Part shown: positions 33,076 to 44,311 of the stretch, in pieces
How the letters are laid out: each line of letters opens with the position of its first letter
Position numbering within the stretch: position 1 is the stretch's first letter
Source: Streptomyces spectabilis
Lineage (GTDB): Bacteria > Actinomycetota > Actinomycetes > Streptomycetales > Streptomycetaceae
DNA length: 64,000 nucleotides
Assembly: GCF_008704795.1 (NCBI RefSeq)
Contig: NZ_CP023690.1
Coordinates: 2,676,501-2,740,500, forward strand
Direction of reading: 5' to 3'
Notes under the pieces: model-generated
Told to the model about the DNA's origin: nothing
Seen by the model: the letters and a program-made list of their open reading frames with translations, nothing else
Databases searched by the model: none
Translations under genes and position numbers: made by a program

Positions 33076-34863
33076 TCAGGCGCTCGGCGACGCGGAGGTC
33101 GACGGCGACGCGGAGCCGGACGGGGTGGACGACGGCGACTCAGAGGGCTCATCGGTGGCGGGCGCCGTCACCTTCAGCTCGACGAGGAGCGTGCCGCCGC
33201 CCTCGGTGACGATGCGCAGCAGATACGTGCCCGCCGCGTCGTCGGCGTACATCTTCGGAAGCAGCAGCTTGCCGTCGGCGTCCGTCTTCAGGCCCTTCAG
33301 GGTGCGGACCGGCTTTCCGGCGGCGTCCTTGAAGTAGGGGCCCTTGTCGTTGGCGAGCGGGCCGTCCTTCGACTTGACCATCGTGGCGGTGGCCGCGACG
33401 CCGGCCGCGGGCTTGTCCTTGTACGTCGCCTCGACCTCGACCCGCTCGGCGAAGGCCTGCCCGGCCACGCAGGTCAGCGGCTTGTCGCTGGTGCGCACGA
33501 CCGCGTCGGCCTGGCGGGCGGTGACCTCGCCGCCCACGTTGACCTGGTCGAGGTAGCGGCTCACCACCAGGGCGCGGACGGTGAACTCGCCCGTCGTCTC
33601 GCCCGCCTTCAGGGTCGGCGAGACGGCCTTGCCCTCGGCGTTCGTGGTGACGGTGACGCTGCGGACACCGCCCTCGAAGCGCGTGTCCGTCTTGCCGCTG
33701 ATCGTGAACCGGATCTTCGCCTTGGGCACGCCGCGGCCGGAACGGTCCTCGGCGCGCACCACCGCGCGCCGCTCGAAGGCGTCGCCCGCGGTCGCGGTGA
33801 GCTTCTTCGGGCCCGCGTTCTCCAGGCCGGCGACCTGGTCCTGCGGGGACGGCTTCGGCGGCTTGGGCGGCTTGGGCGGCTTCGGCTTCTGCGGCCCCGG
33901 CTTCTGCGAGCCGCCGTCGCCGGGCTTCTCGGAGCCGCCCCGCGCCGGCGGGGTGTACTTGCCCTCGCGCTCCACCGGGGTCGACGTGTCGGGCAGCGTG
34001 GAGGGCGGCGTGGACGGGCCGGGGCGCTGCGGCCGGTTGTCGCTGCGGTCGCCCGGCAGCTGACCGGTGCCGTCGGGGATCTCGTGGGTGCCCTTGCGGT
34101 AGTACTCCAGCCACGACAGGACCGTGTTCAGATACTCCGTGGACTGGTTGTAGCTGAGGATCGCGGCGTTCAGGTCGGCCTTGACGGCGAGGTCGCGGCC
34201 GTTCCCGCACAGGTAGTGCGCGGCGGCGAGCGCGGCGTCGTAGATGTTGTTCGGGTCCTTCTTGCCGTCGCCGTTGCCGTCCTTGCCGGAGGACGCCCAG
34301 GTCGAGGGGATGAACTGCATGGGGCCCACGGCACGGTCGTGGGTGGTGTCGCCGTCGAAGGCGCCGCCGTCGGTGTCCGTGATCTTCGCGAAGCCGTTGC
34401 CGTCGAGGACCGGGCCGAGGATCGGCGTGAGCGTGGTGCCGTCGTCGTCGACGCGGCCGCCGCGGGCCTGGCCCGACTCGACCTTGCCGATCGCGGCGAG
34501 CAGCTGCCAGGGGAGGTTGCAGCCCGGCTTCGCCGTGCGCACGGCCGTCTCGGCCTTCTTGTACGCGTCCAGGACCGTGGCCGGCAGGCCCGCCTCCGCG
34601 TCGCCCTTGGCCCCGCCGCCGGGCTTGCCGCTGGGCGGCACCGGGCTTTCGAGGGGCGGCAGGTCCGTGTAGTACGGCGAGTTGCCGGTCGCGGAGTCGC
34701 CGTCCGGCGGCGGCGCGGTGTCGGCGGCCCACTCGTCACGCGGCTGGTCCGTCGTCGTCGCCACGCCCGGGGCCTGCGAGGCGGCCAGGGCCGCCACCGC
34801 CGCGGCGGCGACCGCGGTGGTCACCGTCGCCTTGCGCAGCCGCTTGCCGAATACCGGCGCCAT
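33076..34863 (-). CDS. Secreted lytic transglycosylase with Ig-like domains
   Basis: This exported protein (595 aa) cuts the glycan strands of peptidoglycan. The signal region is residues 1-35. A lysozyme-like transglycosylase (SLT) domain spans about 110-250, with the catalytic Glu in AAIGKVESGQARGG and later AVGPMQFIPSTWAS and AALAAAHYLCGNGRDL. A proline- and glycine-rich linker follows, with tandem KPP units near residue 330. Two immunoglobulin-like repeats fill about 340-565 (RFTISGKTDTRFEGGVRSV is one strand pair), and a Ser/Pro tail ends the chain. GGGAGGG lies ten bases before the ATG. A degenerate repeat array lies upstream. Confidence 0.92.
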   Translation of the reverse strand: MAPVFGKRLRKATVTTAVAAAAVAALAASQAPGVATTTDQPRDEWAADTAPPPDGDSATGNSPYYTDLPPLESPVPPSGKPGGGAKGDAEAGLPATVLDAYKKAETAVRTAKPGCNLPWQLLAAIGKVESGQARGGRVDDDGTTLTPILGPVLDGNGFAKITDTDGGAFDGDTTHDRAVGPMQFIPSTWASSGKDGNGDGKKDPNNIYDAALAAAHYLCGNGRDLAVKADLNAAILSYNQSTEYLNTVLSWLEYYRKGTHEIPDGTGQLPGDRSDNRPQRPGPSTPPSTLPDTSTPVEREGKYTPPARGGSEKPGDGGSQKPGPQKPKPPKPPKPPKPSPQDQVAGLENAGPKKLTATAGDAFERRAVVRAEDRSGRGVPKAKIRFTISGKTDTRFEGGVRSVTVTTNAEGKAVSPTLKAGETTGEFTVRALVVSRYLDQVNVGGEVTARQADAVVRTSDKPLTCVAGQAFAERVEVEATYKDKPAAGVAATATMVKSKDGPLANDKGPYFKDAAGKPVRTLKGLKTDADGKLLLPKMYADDAAGTYLLRIVTEGGGTLLVELKVTAPATDEPSESPSSTPSGSASPSTSASPSA

Positions 34864-35099
34864 GTCCGTGAATCCCTCCCCTTGACGACCTGCTCGTGCC
34901 GCCCCGGCGCCCACGCGCGCGCCCTCGGGGGACGGCTCAGGCGACACTACGACAACTCTCGGAGCCGAGACACCTGTTCGCGTCCGATTTTGTCTGATTG
35001 GCCAGTCACGACCCTGTGCCGGTTCTCCCACCGGCCCGCGACCGTTCACTTCCCGTACCGAAAGCCCCACGCCCTCCCGCGGCCGGGGACGGCCCGCCC

Positions 35100-35520
35100 G
35101 AAGTGAAGACCGGTCCCGCCCGCCGCGAAGAACCGTACCCGGCCCGACGTCCTGGGGGGCGCGTCCGCCCGGAGCGGAGACTCGTCCCGCTCGACGGGGA
35201 GAACCGGACCCGCCCGACAGCTTGGGGGCGGGTCCGCCCAACGCGGAGAGCCGTCGCGCCCGACGCACGGAACGGGCCCGCCCGGAGCGGAGGTCGCCCC
35301 CCCGACACGCAGAACTCGACCCGGCCGACGGCTTGGGGCGCGTCCGCCCTCGGCGGGGAACAGTCCCGCCCGACGCGAAGGCGCGTCCGCCCGGCACGCA
35401 GAACCGGGTCCGACGAGCCTGGGGAGCGGTCCCGGCCAGCATGCGGAACCGGGCCCACGCGACGCGGAGAACCGGGCCCGTCCCGCATTTTGAGGGCACC
35501 TCCGCCCGCCGCCGCGCGGA
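35100..35520. repeat. Degenerate GC-rich tandem repeat array
   Basis: The 774-base gap between the transglycosylase start and the polA stop is mostly filled by imperfect units such as GCGGAGAACCGGGCCCG, then CGCCCGACGGCTTGGGG and CGCGTCCGCCCG. GAACCGG or its variants recur about ten times, and CTTGGGG/CCTGGGG boxes lie at 35151, 35221, 35332 and 35418. Spacing is irregular (70-111 bases). All frames are open on both strands because of the base composition, and no ribosome site starts a convincing gene. I see no direct CRISPR-like regularity and no known mobile element. Confidence 0.55.
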
Positions 35521-35637
35521 GCGGACCCGTCCGAGTCGCGAGCCCCGCAGGGTGGCGAACGGCCACCCGGCACGCGGGGGCGGCCCGCCCCCGCGCGGGT
35601 GAGGGGGCCCGGGCCACCACCCCGGCCGAGCCGGAGG

Positions 35638-38367
35638 CTAGTGCGCGGCGGACTCCCAGTCGGGGCCCACACCCACCGACACGTCGAGCGGCGCTCGCAG
35701 CGACACCGCGCCTGCCATCTCGCGGCGCACCAGCTCCTCGACGGCCTCCCGCTCGCCCGGCGCGATCTCCAGGACGATTTCGTCGTGGACCTGGAGCAGC
35801 ATCCGCGAGGTGAGCTCCGCCTGCGTCAGCGCCCGGTCCACGTTCAGCATCGCGACCTTGACGATGTCCGCCGCGGTGCCCTGGATCGGCGCGTTCAACG
35901 CCATCCGCTCGGCCATCTCACGGCGCTGCCGGTTGTCGCTGTTGAGGTCCGGCAGATAGCGGCGGCGGCCCAGCATCGTCTCCGTATACCCCGTGGCGCG
36001 GGCGTCGTCGACGACGCGGCGCAGATAGTCGCGCACCCCGCCGAACCGCTCGAAGTACGTGTCCATCAGGGCGCGGGCCTCCCCCGCCTCGATGTTCAGC
36101 TGCTGGGACAGGCCGAACGCCGACAGGCCGTACGCCAGGCCGTACGACATCGCCTTGATCTTGCGGCGCATCTCCGCGTCGACGTCCTTGCCGTCCACGC
36201 CGAAGACCTGCGAGGCGACCGTGGTGTGCAGGTCCTCGCCGGAGGTGAACGCCTCGATGAGGCCCTCGTCCTCCGACAGGTGCGCCATCACGCGCAGTTC
36301 GATCTGGCTGTAGTCCGCCGTCATCAGGGACTCGAAGCCCTCGCCCACGACGAAGCCGCGGCGGATCGCCCGGCCCTCGTCCGTGCGCACCGGGATGTTC
36401 TGCAGATTCGGGTCCGTCGACGAGAGCCGGCCGGTGGCGGCCACCGTCTGGTTGTACGTCGTGTGGATGCGGCCGTCCGCGGCGATCGTCTTGACCAGGC
36501 CCTCGACGGTGACGCGCAGCTTCGCCTGCTCGCGGTGGCGGAGCATGACGACCGGCAGTTCGTTGTCCGTCTGGGCGGCGAGCCAGGCGAGGGCGTCGGC
36601 GTCCGTGGTGTACCCGGTCTTCGTCTTCTTGGTCTTGGGCAGGCCCAGCTCGCCGAAGAGGACCTCCTGGAGCTGCTTGGGCGAGCCCAGGTTGAACTCG
36701 TGGCCCGCCGCCGCGTGCGCTTCCTTCACCGCCTGCTGCACGGCGCCCGCGAACTGCTGCTCCATCGACTCCAGATGCGCGCGGTCCGCCGCGATGCCGT
36801 GCCGCTCCAGACGGGCGAGCAGCGCGGACGTCGGCAGCTCCACGTCGGTCAGCAGCCCGGCCGCCCCGACCTCCGGCAGCTTCTCGCCGAACGCCGTGCC
36901 CAGATCCAGGATCGTGCGGGCCCGCACCATCAGGGTCTCGGCCTCGGCCTGCTCGTCGTCCTCCGTGCCGAAGGCGAGCTGACCGTCGGACTCGGCGGCG
37001 GGCACCAGCTCACGACCCAGATACTCCAGGGACAGCGCGTCCAGATCGAAGGAGCGGCGGCCGGGCTTCACCAGATACGCGGCGAGCGCGGTGTCCATGG
37101 TGACGCCCTCGACGCTCCAGCCGTGCTCGGCGAAGACGCGCATCACCCCCTTCGCGTTGTTCACCACCTTCGGCTTCCCGCCGTCGGCCAGCCAGGACGC
37201 GAACGCCTTCTCGTCGGCCTCGTCCAGCTGCGCCGGGTCGAACCAGGCGGCCGCCCCGCCGGCCGCGGCCAGCGCCACCTCGGTGACCGAACCCGTGCCG
37301 AGCGACCAGGAGTCGACCGTCGCCAGACCGAGGACCGCCTTGCCGTGCTCGGCCAGCCACGGCGCCACCTCGCCCGTGCCGAGCACCGACCCGTCGAGCT
37401 CCACGCCCTCCACGACGGGGGCCGGCTCGGCCTCCTCCGCGCCCGGGTCCACCGCGAGCAGACGCTCCCGCAGCGACGGATTGCGGATCTCCAGGGTGTC
37501 CAGGACCAGCGCGACCGCCTTGCGGTCATACGGAGCGCGCTCCAGCTCGGCGACCGTCTTGGACAGCTCGACGTCGCGCACCATCTCCGTGAGGCGGCGG
37601 TTCAGCTTCACGGCGTCCAGGTGGTCGCGGAAATTCTGCCCCGCCTTGCCCTTGACCTCCTCGGCGCGCTCCACGAGCTCCGCGAAGGAACCGAACTGAT
37701 TGATCCACTTCGCGGCCGTCTTCTCGCCGACGCCGGGGATCCCCGGGAGGTTGTCCGAGGGGTCGCCGCGCAGCGCCGCGAAGTCCGGGTACTGGCTCGG
37801 GGTGAGGCCGTACTTCTCCTGAACCTTCTCCGGGGTGAAGCGGGTCAGCTCCGAGACGCCCTTCGTCGGATACAGCACCGTCACGTGGTCGGTGATCAAC
37901 TGGAAGGAGTCCCGGTCGCCCGTGACGATGAGGACCTCGAAGCCCGCCGCCTCGGCCTGCGTGGCGAGCGTCGCGATGACGTCGTCCGCCTCGAAGCCGT
38001 CCACCGCGAACCGCACCGCGCTCATCGCGTCAAGGAGCTCGCCGATCAGCTCGACCTGGCCCTTGAACTCGTCCGGGGTCTTCGAGCGGTTCGCCTTGTA
38101 CTCCGCGAACTCCTGCGAGCGCCACGTCTTGCGCGACACGTCGAACGCGACCGCGAAGTGCGTGGGCGCCTCGTCACGCAGGGTGTTCGCCAGCATCGAC
38201 GCGAAGCCGTAGATCGCGTTCGTCGGCTGGCCCGTCGCCGTCGTGAAGTTCTCCACGGGCAGCGCGAAGAACGCCCGGTAGGCCAGGGAGTGCCCGTCCA
38301 TCAGGAGCAGGCGCGGCCGATCGCCGGCGGTCGTCTTCTCGGTCTTCTTCGATGCTTTCTCTGCCAC
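35638..38367 (-). CDS. polA: DNA polymerase I
   Basis: The enzyme (909 aa) fills gaps and removes RNA primers during replication and repair. The N-terminal 5'-3' exonuclease domain covers about 1-310 (RLLLMDGHSLAYRAFFALP, GFEADDVIATLAT and the helix-3-turn IPGVGEKTAAKWI). The middle 3'-5' exonuclease-like domain has lost proofreading acids, as in other actinobacterial PolA. Polymerase motifs are clear: DYSQIELRVMAHLSED (A), RRKIKAMSYGLAYGLSAFG (B) and LLQVHDEIVLE (C). The GTG at 38367 is chosen because the methyl-free start VAEKASKKTEK leads straight into the conserved domain; the upstream frame has no site. Confidence 0.97.
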   Translation of the reverse strand: MAEKASKKTEKTTAGDRPRLLLMDGHSLAYRAFFALPVENFTTATGQPTNAIYGFASMLANTLRDEAPTHFAVAFDVSRKTWRSQEFAEYKANRSKTPDEFKGQVELIGELLDAMSAVRFAVDGFEADDVIATLATQAEAAGFEVLIVTGDRDSFQLITDHVTVLYPTKGVSELTRFTPEKVQEKYGLTPSQYPDFAALRGDPSDNLPGIPGVGEKTAAKWINQFGSFAELVERAEEVKGKAGQNFRDHLDAVKLNRRLTEMVRDVELSKTVAELERAPYDRKAVALVLDTLEIRNPSLRERLLAVDPGAEEAEPAPVVEGVELDGSVLGTGEVAPWLAEHGKAVLGLATVDSWSLGTGSVTEVALAAAGGAAAWFDPAQLDEADEKAFASWLADGGKPKVVNNAKGVMRVFAEHGWSVEGVTMDTALAAYLVKPGRRSFDLDALSLEYLGRELVPAAESDGQLAFGTEDDEQAEAETLMVRARTILDLGTAFGEKLPEVGAAGLLTDVELPTSALLARLERHGIAADRAHLESMEQQFAGAVQQAVKEAHAAAGHEFNLGSPKQLQEVLFGELGLPKTKKTKTGYTTDADALAWLAAQTDNELPVVMLRHREQAKLRVTVEGLVKTIAADGRIHTTYNQTVAATGRLSSTDPNLQNIPVRTDEGRAIRRGFVVGEGFESLMTADYSQIELRVMAHLSEDEGLIEAFTSGEDLHTTVASQVFGVDGKDVDAEMRRKIKAMSYGLAYGLSAFGLSQQLNIEAGEARALMDTYFERFGGVRDYLRRVVDDARATGYTETMLGRRRYLPDLNSDNRQRREMAERMALNAPIQGTAADIVKVAMLNVDRALTQAELTSRMLLQVHDEIVLEIAPGEREAVEELVRREMAGAVSLRAPLDVSVGVGPDWESAAH

Positions 38368-38551
38368 GCCCCCGATCCTGCCACGCCCCACTGACACTCG
38401 GCCCCGCCCGGGCCGCCGGCCGCCCCGGTGTCGGGCGCGGGGCCGCCCGTCGGGCACCTCCCCAGGTCGCCCCCGCTCACTGGCGCCGTCAGTGGCGCGT
38501 GGGAGGATCAGAGGCACACCGCACGCACATGCGCTCGAAGAGGAGCAGGCC

Positions 38552-40831
<2,280 letters not shown>

Positions 40832-40888
40832 GCGTTCGCTCAGCCACAGCTGTCCTTCAGACGTCGACGACGAACGGAGCCCGGCCCC

Positions 40889-41362
40889 ATGGGCGAGCAG
40901 CAGCCAACGAAGTTCCCGCAAGAGGTCATCGACGAGTACGCCGGACTCGGCGTCGACCTGCGCGCCCTGTTCTCCGCCGGGAACCTCGGCAACCGCATGG
41001 GCGTGCAGATCCTGGAGGCCTCCGCCGAGCGCGTGGTCGGCACGATGCCCGTGGAGGGCAACACACAGCCGTACGGGCTGCTGCACGGCGGCGCGTCCGC
41101 GGTGCTCGCGGAGACGCTCGGGTCCATCGGCGCGATGCTGCACGGCGGCAGCCGGAAGATCGCCGTGGGCGTCGACCTGAACTGCACGCACCACCGGGGC
41201 GTGCGGTCCGGGCTCGTCACGGGCGTGGCCACGCCCGTGCACCGGGGACGGTCCACGACCACGTACGAGGTCGTGGTGAGCGAGGAGAGCGGCAAGCGGG
41301 TGTGCACCGCCCGCCTCACCTGCCTCCTGCGCGACGCCCCCGCGCCCGAGCCCACGGCCTGA
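40889..41362 (+). CDS. PaaI-family hotdog-fold thioesterase
   Basis: The product (157 aa) has a hotdog thioesterase fold of the PaaI/YbgC-like type and hydrolyses acyl-CoA esters. The active-site helix region is LLHGGASAVLAETLGSIGA, with the conserved His-Gly-Gly and the Glu that polarises water. MGVQILEASAERVVGTMPVE starts the first strand. Such proteins act as tetramers in the cytosol. GGAG lies nine bases upstream of the ATG. It follows the FdhF-like gene by 57 bases, and a strong hairpin closes the pair. Confidence 0.92.
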   Translation: MGEQQPTKFPQEVIDEYAGLGVDLRALFSAGNLGNRMGVQILEASAERVVGTMPVEGNTQPYGLLHGGASAVLAETLGSIGAMLHGGSRKIAVGVDLNCTHHRGVRSGLVTGVATPVHRGRSTTTYEVVVSEESGKRVCTARLTCLLRDAPAPEPTA

Positions 41363-41390
41363 CCCGCTCCTCCGTCACCGAGGGTTGCCC

Positions 41391-41435
41391 AACCCCGCCC
41401 ACCCGCCCCGGATTTGGGGGCAGGTGGGCGGGGTT
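41391..41435 (+). terminator. Long hairpin terminator
   Basis: AACCCCGCCCACC (41391-41403) pairs perfectly with GGTGGGCGGGGTT (41423-41435). The inner loop (GCCCC, GGATTT, GGGGGC) pairs further, making an almost continuous stem of about 18 pairs. It ends the FdhF/thioesterase transcript. Confidence 0.85.
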
Positions 41436-42044
41436 CGTTGCGAAGCGGCGAAGCAAGGAGCAACAAGCAACCGGACGACGGCCGCAGACACCCGCTCGCG
41501 CGGCGGCTCACGCGGGCGTCGCGCACGGTCCGCGGCCGGCGCCCCCTTCACCGGAAAAACAGGAGTGCTCCGCTAAAACACTCCTGACCCGCCACATTCG
41601 CGAACGCGGAAACATGCCACGGAATGCCCGCCTCCCTTTTGTTGGCGTAACACTCCGTAATCCGGACGCGATCAAGAAATCAAGATCGAATAGCGCCGCC
41701 GCCCGCGCGAAAGATCATTCCGGTGCCACCTGCCCCGAACACCGGCGTCATGAGTGAAACAGGGAAACAGTCCTGCCTTCTCTCCCCGCGCCGGATACGC
41801 CGAAGCGTGCAGATTCCGCCACAACCACCCCCTGCGTTCCAGCGCGGAATACTCCGTGGCATAACAAGAGCGTCACAGCCTAGGTCCGACCACTCCTCCA
41901 GGATCAAATGCGCCCTTAGAGTCACGGCCAGTCACCGCGCCGCCGGGCGCGAACTGAATTGCACGGCCCTGTACCACCACCAGTACGGCCCGGCGATCTT
42001 CACGGCACCTCAGCAGAGGGCCGCGCCTGGGGAAAGGACCACTC
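41436..42044 (+). other. Long noncoding region upstream of the liv operon
   Basis: This stretch has no convincing gene. It is less GC-rich than the surroundings between about 41,550 and 41,900 (GGAAAAACAGG, TTTTGTTGGCGTAACACTCC and AAGAAATCAAGATCGAATAG). A hairpin CAGGAGTG/CACTCCTG lies at 41,560-41,586 with an 11-base AT-rich loop. The region should hold the liv promoter and any control site, but I cannot place a consensus pair with confidence. Confidence 0.5.
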
Positions 42045-43280
42045 GTGCGAAACCGTTCCGCGCTCATCCTCACCACGGTGTTGACCACCGGGGCACTCAC
42101 CCTCACCGCCTGCGGGTCGCGCGACAAGGACAAGGGCGACGACAACAGCTCCGGAGACAAGAAGACCGTCGTCATCGGCTTCGACGCCCCCCTCACCGGT
42201 GACCTCTCCGCCCTCGGCATCGGCATGCGCAACTCCGCCGAACTGGCGGTCAAGACCGCCAACAAGGAGAACACCGTCGAAGGGGTCGAGTTCAAGCTCC
42301 AGCCCCTCGACGACCAGGCCCAGCCCTCCGTCGGCGGCCAGAACGCCCAGAAGTTCATCAGCGACAGCGACGTCCTCGGCGTCGTCGGCCCGCTGAACTC
42401 CAACGTCTCCCAGTCGATGCAGAAGCCCTTCAACGACGCCAACCTCACCCAGATCTCGCCCGCCAACACCGGCACCGAGCTGACCCAGGGCGACGGCTGG
42501 AAGAAGGGCGACAAGAAGCGCCAGTTCAAGACCTTCTTCCGCACCGCCACCACCGACCAGGTCCAGGGCCAGTTCGCCGCCCAGTACCTGTTCCAGAAGG
42601 CGAAGATCAAGAAGGTCTACCTGATCGACGACCAGAAGACCTACGGCGCCGGACTCGCCGCCTCCTTCAAGGACACCTTCACCGACCTCGGCGGCAAGAT
42701 CGTCGGCCAGGACCACGTCAACCCCGAGGACCGCGACTTCAAGTCCGTCGTCTCCCAGGTCAAGGGCAAGGGCGCCGAAGCCGTCTACTACGGCGGCGAA
42801 TACCCCGCAGCCGCCCCCCTCAGCCAGCAGCTCAAGGAATCCGGCGCCAAGATCCCGCTCATGGGCGGCGACGGCATGAAGAGCGAAGAATTCCCCAAGC
42901 TCAACAAGAAGGCCATCGGCGACCTCGGCACCTCCGTCGGCAAGCCCGTCGAAGAACTGCCCTCCGCCAAGAAGTTCATCGAGGAATACAACAAGAACTA
43001 CAAAGAAAACATGGAGACCTACGGCGGCGGCACCTACGACGCCACCTGGTCGATCATCGAAGCCGTAAAGCTCGCCGTCGAAGGCAACAACGGCAAACTC
43101 CCCTCCGACGGCCGCGTCAAGGTCCTCGAAGCGATGAGCAAGGTCAAGTTCCAGGGCGTCACCGGCGATGTCTCCTTCGACCAGTACGGCGACACCACGA
43201 ACACCATGATGACCGCCTACCAGGTCAACAAGGGCAACAAGTGGGAATCCAAGTTCAGCGAGGCCTACAAGCCCCGTTAA
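42045..43280 (+). CDS. livK: Branched-chain amino acid-binding lipoprotein
   Basis: This is the substrate-binding protein (411 aa) of the Liv ABC importer, anchored to the outer face of the membrane. The lipoprotein signal ends TLTACGS with the lipid-carrying Cys. Two periplasmic-binding lobes follow (VVIGFDAPLTGDLSALGIGM, VVGPLNSNVSQSMQKPF, VYLIDDQKTYGAGLA and GGGTYDATWSIIEAVKLAVEG). It binds leucine, isoleucine or valine in the standard family. The GTG has AAAGGA six bases upstream. It is the first gene of livKHMGF, and its very C-rich codon use suggests high expression. Confidence 0.95.
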   Translation: MRNRSALILTTVLTTGALTLTACGSRDKDKGDDNSSGDKKTVVIGFDAPLTGDLSALGIGMRNSAELAVKTANKENTVEGVEFKLQPLDDQAQPSVGGQNAQKFISDSDVLGVVGPLNSNVSQSMQKPFNDANLTQISPANTGTELTQGDGWKKGDKKRQFKTFFRTATTDQVQGQFAAQYLFQKAKIKKVYLIDDQKTYGAGLAASFKDTFTDLGGKIVGQDHVNPEDRDFKSVVSQVKGKGAEAVYYGGEYPAAAPLSQQLKESGAKIPLMGGDGMKSEEFPKLNKKAIGDLGTSVGKPVEELPSAKKFIEEYNKNYKENMETYGGGTYDATWSIIEAVKLAVEGNNGKLPSDGRVKVLEAMSKVKFQGVTGDVSFDQYGDTTNTMMTAYQVNKGNKWESKFSEAYKPR

Positions 43281-43376
43281 ACGGACCCCACCCCCATTGA
43301 CTCAAGACCGCGCGGGACGCGCTAACCAGCGCTCCCGCGCGGTGCCATATCCGAACCATCCAACGGAGGCCCTGCG

Positions 43377-44306
43377 GTGAACGAACTGCCGCAACAGCTG
43401 GCCAATGGACTCATCCTCGGCGCGATGTACGGTCTCATCGCGATCGGCTACACGATGGTCTACGGAATCGTCCAGCTCATCAACTTCGCCCACGGCGAGA
43501 TCTTCATGGTCGGGGGCTTCGGCGCCCTCACCGTCTCCCTGTGGCTCCCCGACGGGTTCTCGCTGCTCGCCGCGATCCCCCTCATGATCATCGGCGGCAT
43601 CATATGCTCCGTCGCCGTCGGCACCGCAGCCGAACGCTTCGCCTACCGCCCCCTGCGCGGAGCACCACGACTCGCCCCCCTCATCACCGCCATCGGCCTG
43701 TCCATCCTGCTCCAGCAAGCCGTATGGAAGTGGTACCCCGAAGCCAAGAAGGACCGCTCCTTCCCGCAATTCAGCGGCGACCCCGTCCACGTCTTCGGCG
43801 CCGACATCCAACGCGGCGACTTCTTCCTCATCATCGCCGCCCCCGCCTGCATGCTCATCCTCGGCTGGTACGTCAACAAAACCCGCTCGGGCCGCGGCAT
43901 GCAGGCCACCGCACAAGACCCCGACACCGCCAAGCTCATGGGCATCAACACCGACCGCATCATCGTCATGGCCTTCGCCATCGGCGCCGCGTTCGCCGCC
44001 ATCGCCGCCGTCGGATACGGCCTCCACAACGGCCAAGTCGGCTTCAAAATGGGCTTCATCATGGGCCTCAAAGCCTTCACCGCAGCCGTACTCGGCGGCA
44101 TCGGCAACATCTACGGCGCCATGCTCGGCGGCATCGTCCTCGGCGTCGCCGAAGCCCTCGCCACCGGCTACATGGGCGACGTACCCGGCATGGAACAGTT
44201 CGGCGGCGGCGCATGGAAGGACGTATGGGCCTTCGCCCTCCTCATCCTCGTCCTCCTCCTCAGGCCCCAAGGGCTCCTAGGCGAACGCGTCGCGGATCGG
44301 GCGTGA
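43377..44306 (+). CDS. livH: Branched-chain amino acid permease LivH
   Basis: This permease subunit (309 aa) has about eight membrane helices. It starts with LPQQLANGLILGAMYGLIAI and contains the conserved FAHGEIFMVGGF loop and the AAFAAIAAVGYGLHNGQVGFKMGF cytosolic segment that contacts the ATPase. GGAGG lies seven bases before the GTG. The gap to livK is 96 bases without a terminator. The TGA is followed six bases later by the ATG of livM. Confidence 0.95.
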   Translation: MNELPQQLANGLILGAMYGLIAIGYTMVYGIVQLINFAHGEIFMVGGFGALTVSLWLPDGFSLLAAIPLMIIGGIICSVAVGTAAERFAYRPLRGAPRLAPLITAIGLSILLQQAVWKWYPEAKKDRSFPQFSGDPVHVFGADIQRGDFFLIIAAPACMLILGWYVNKTRSGRGMQATAQDPDTAKLMGINTDRIIVMAFAIGAAFAAIAAVGYGLHNGQVGFKMGFIMGLKAFTAAVLGGIGNIYGAMLGGIVLGVAEALATGYMGDVPGMEQFGGGAWKDVWAFALLILVLLLRPQGLLGERVADRA

Positions 44307-44311
44307 TACCC

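Noticed and set aside
33076..35499. Very long open frame extending the transglycosylase upstream by 200 residues
   Set aside because: The extension runs through the degenerate repeat array and lacks a ribosome site. A clear signal peptide and GGGAGGG site mark the start at 34863.
35100..35520. CRISPR array
   Set aside because: Units are degenerate with irregular spacing, there are no unique spacers of constant length, and no cas genes are in the window.
34998..35813. Possible repeat protein encoded by the degenerate array
   Set aside because: All frames on both strands are open, no ribosome site is present, and the frame runs into the 3' end of polA.
41565..41577. Leader peptide V-L-R before the liv operon
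   Set aside because: GTG CTC CGC TAA follows AGGA at too short a spacing, inside a hairpin arm. There is no run of Leu, Ile or Val codons.
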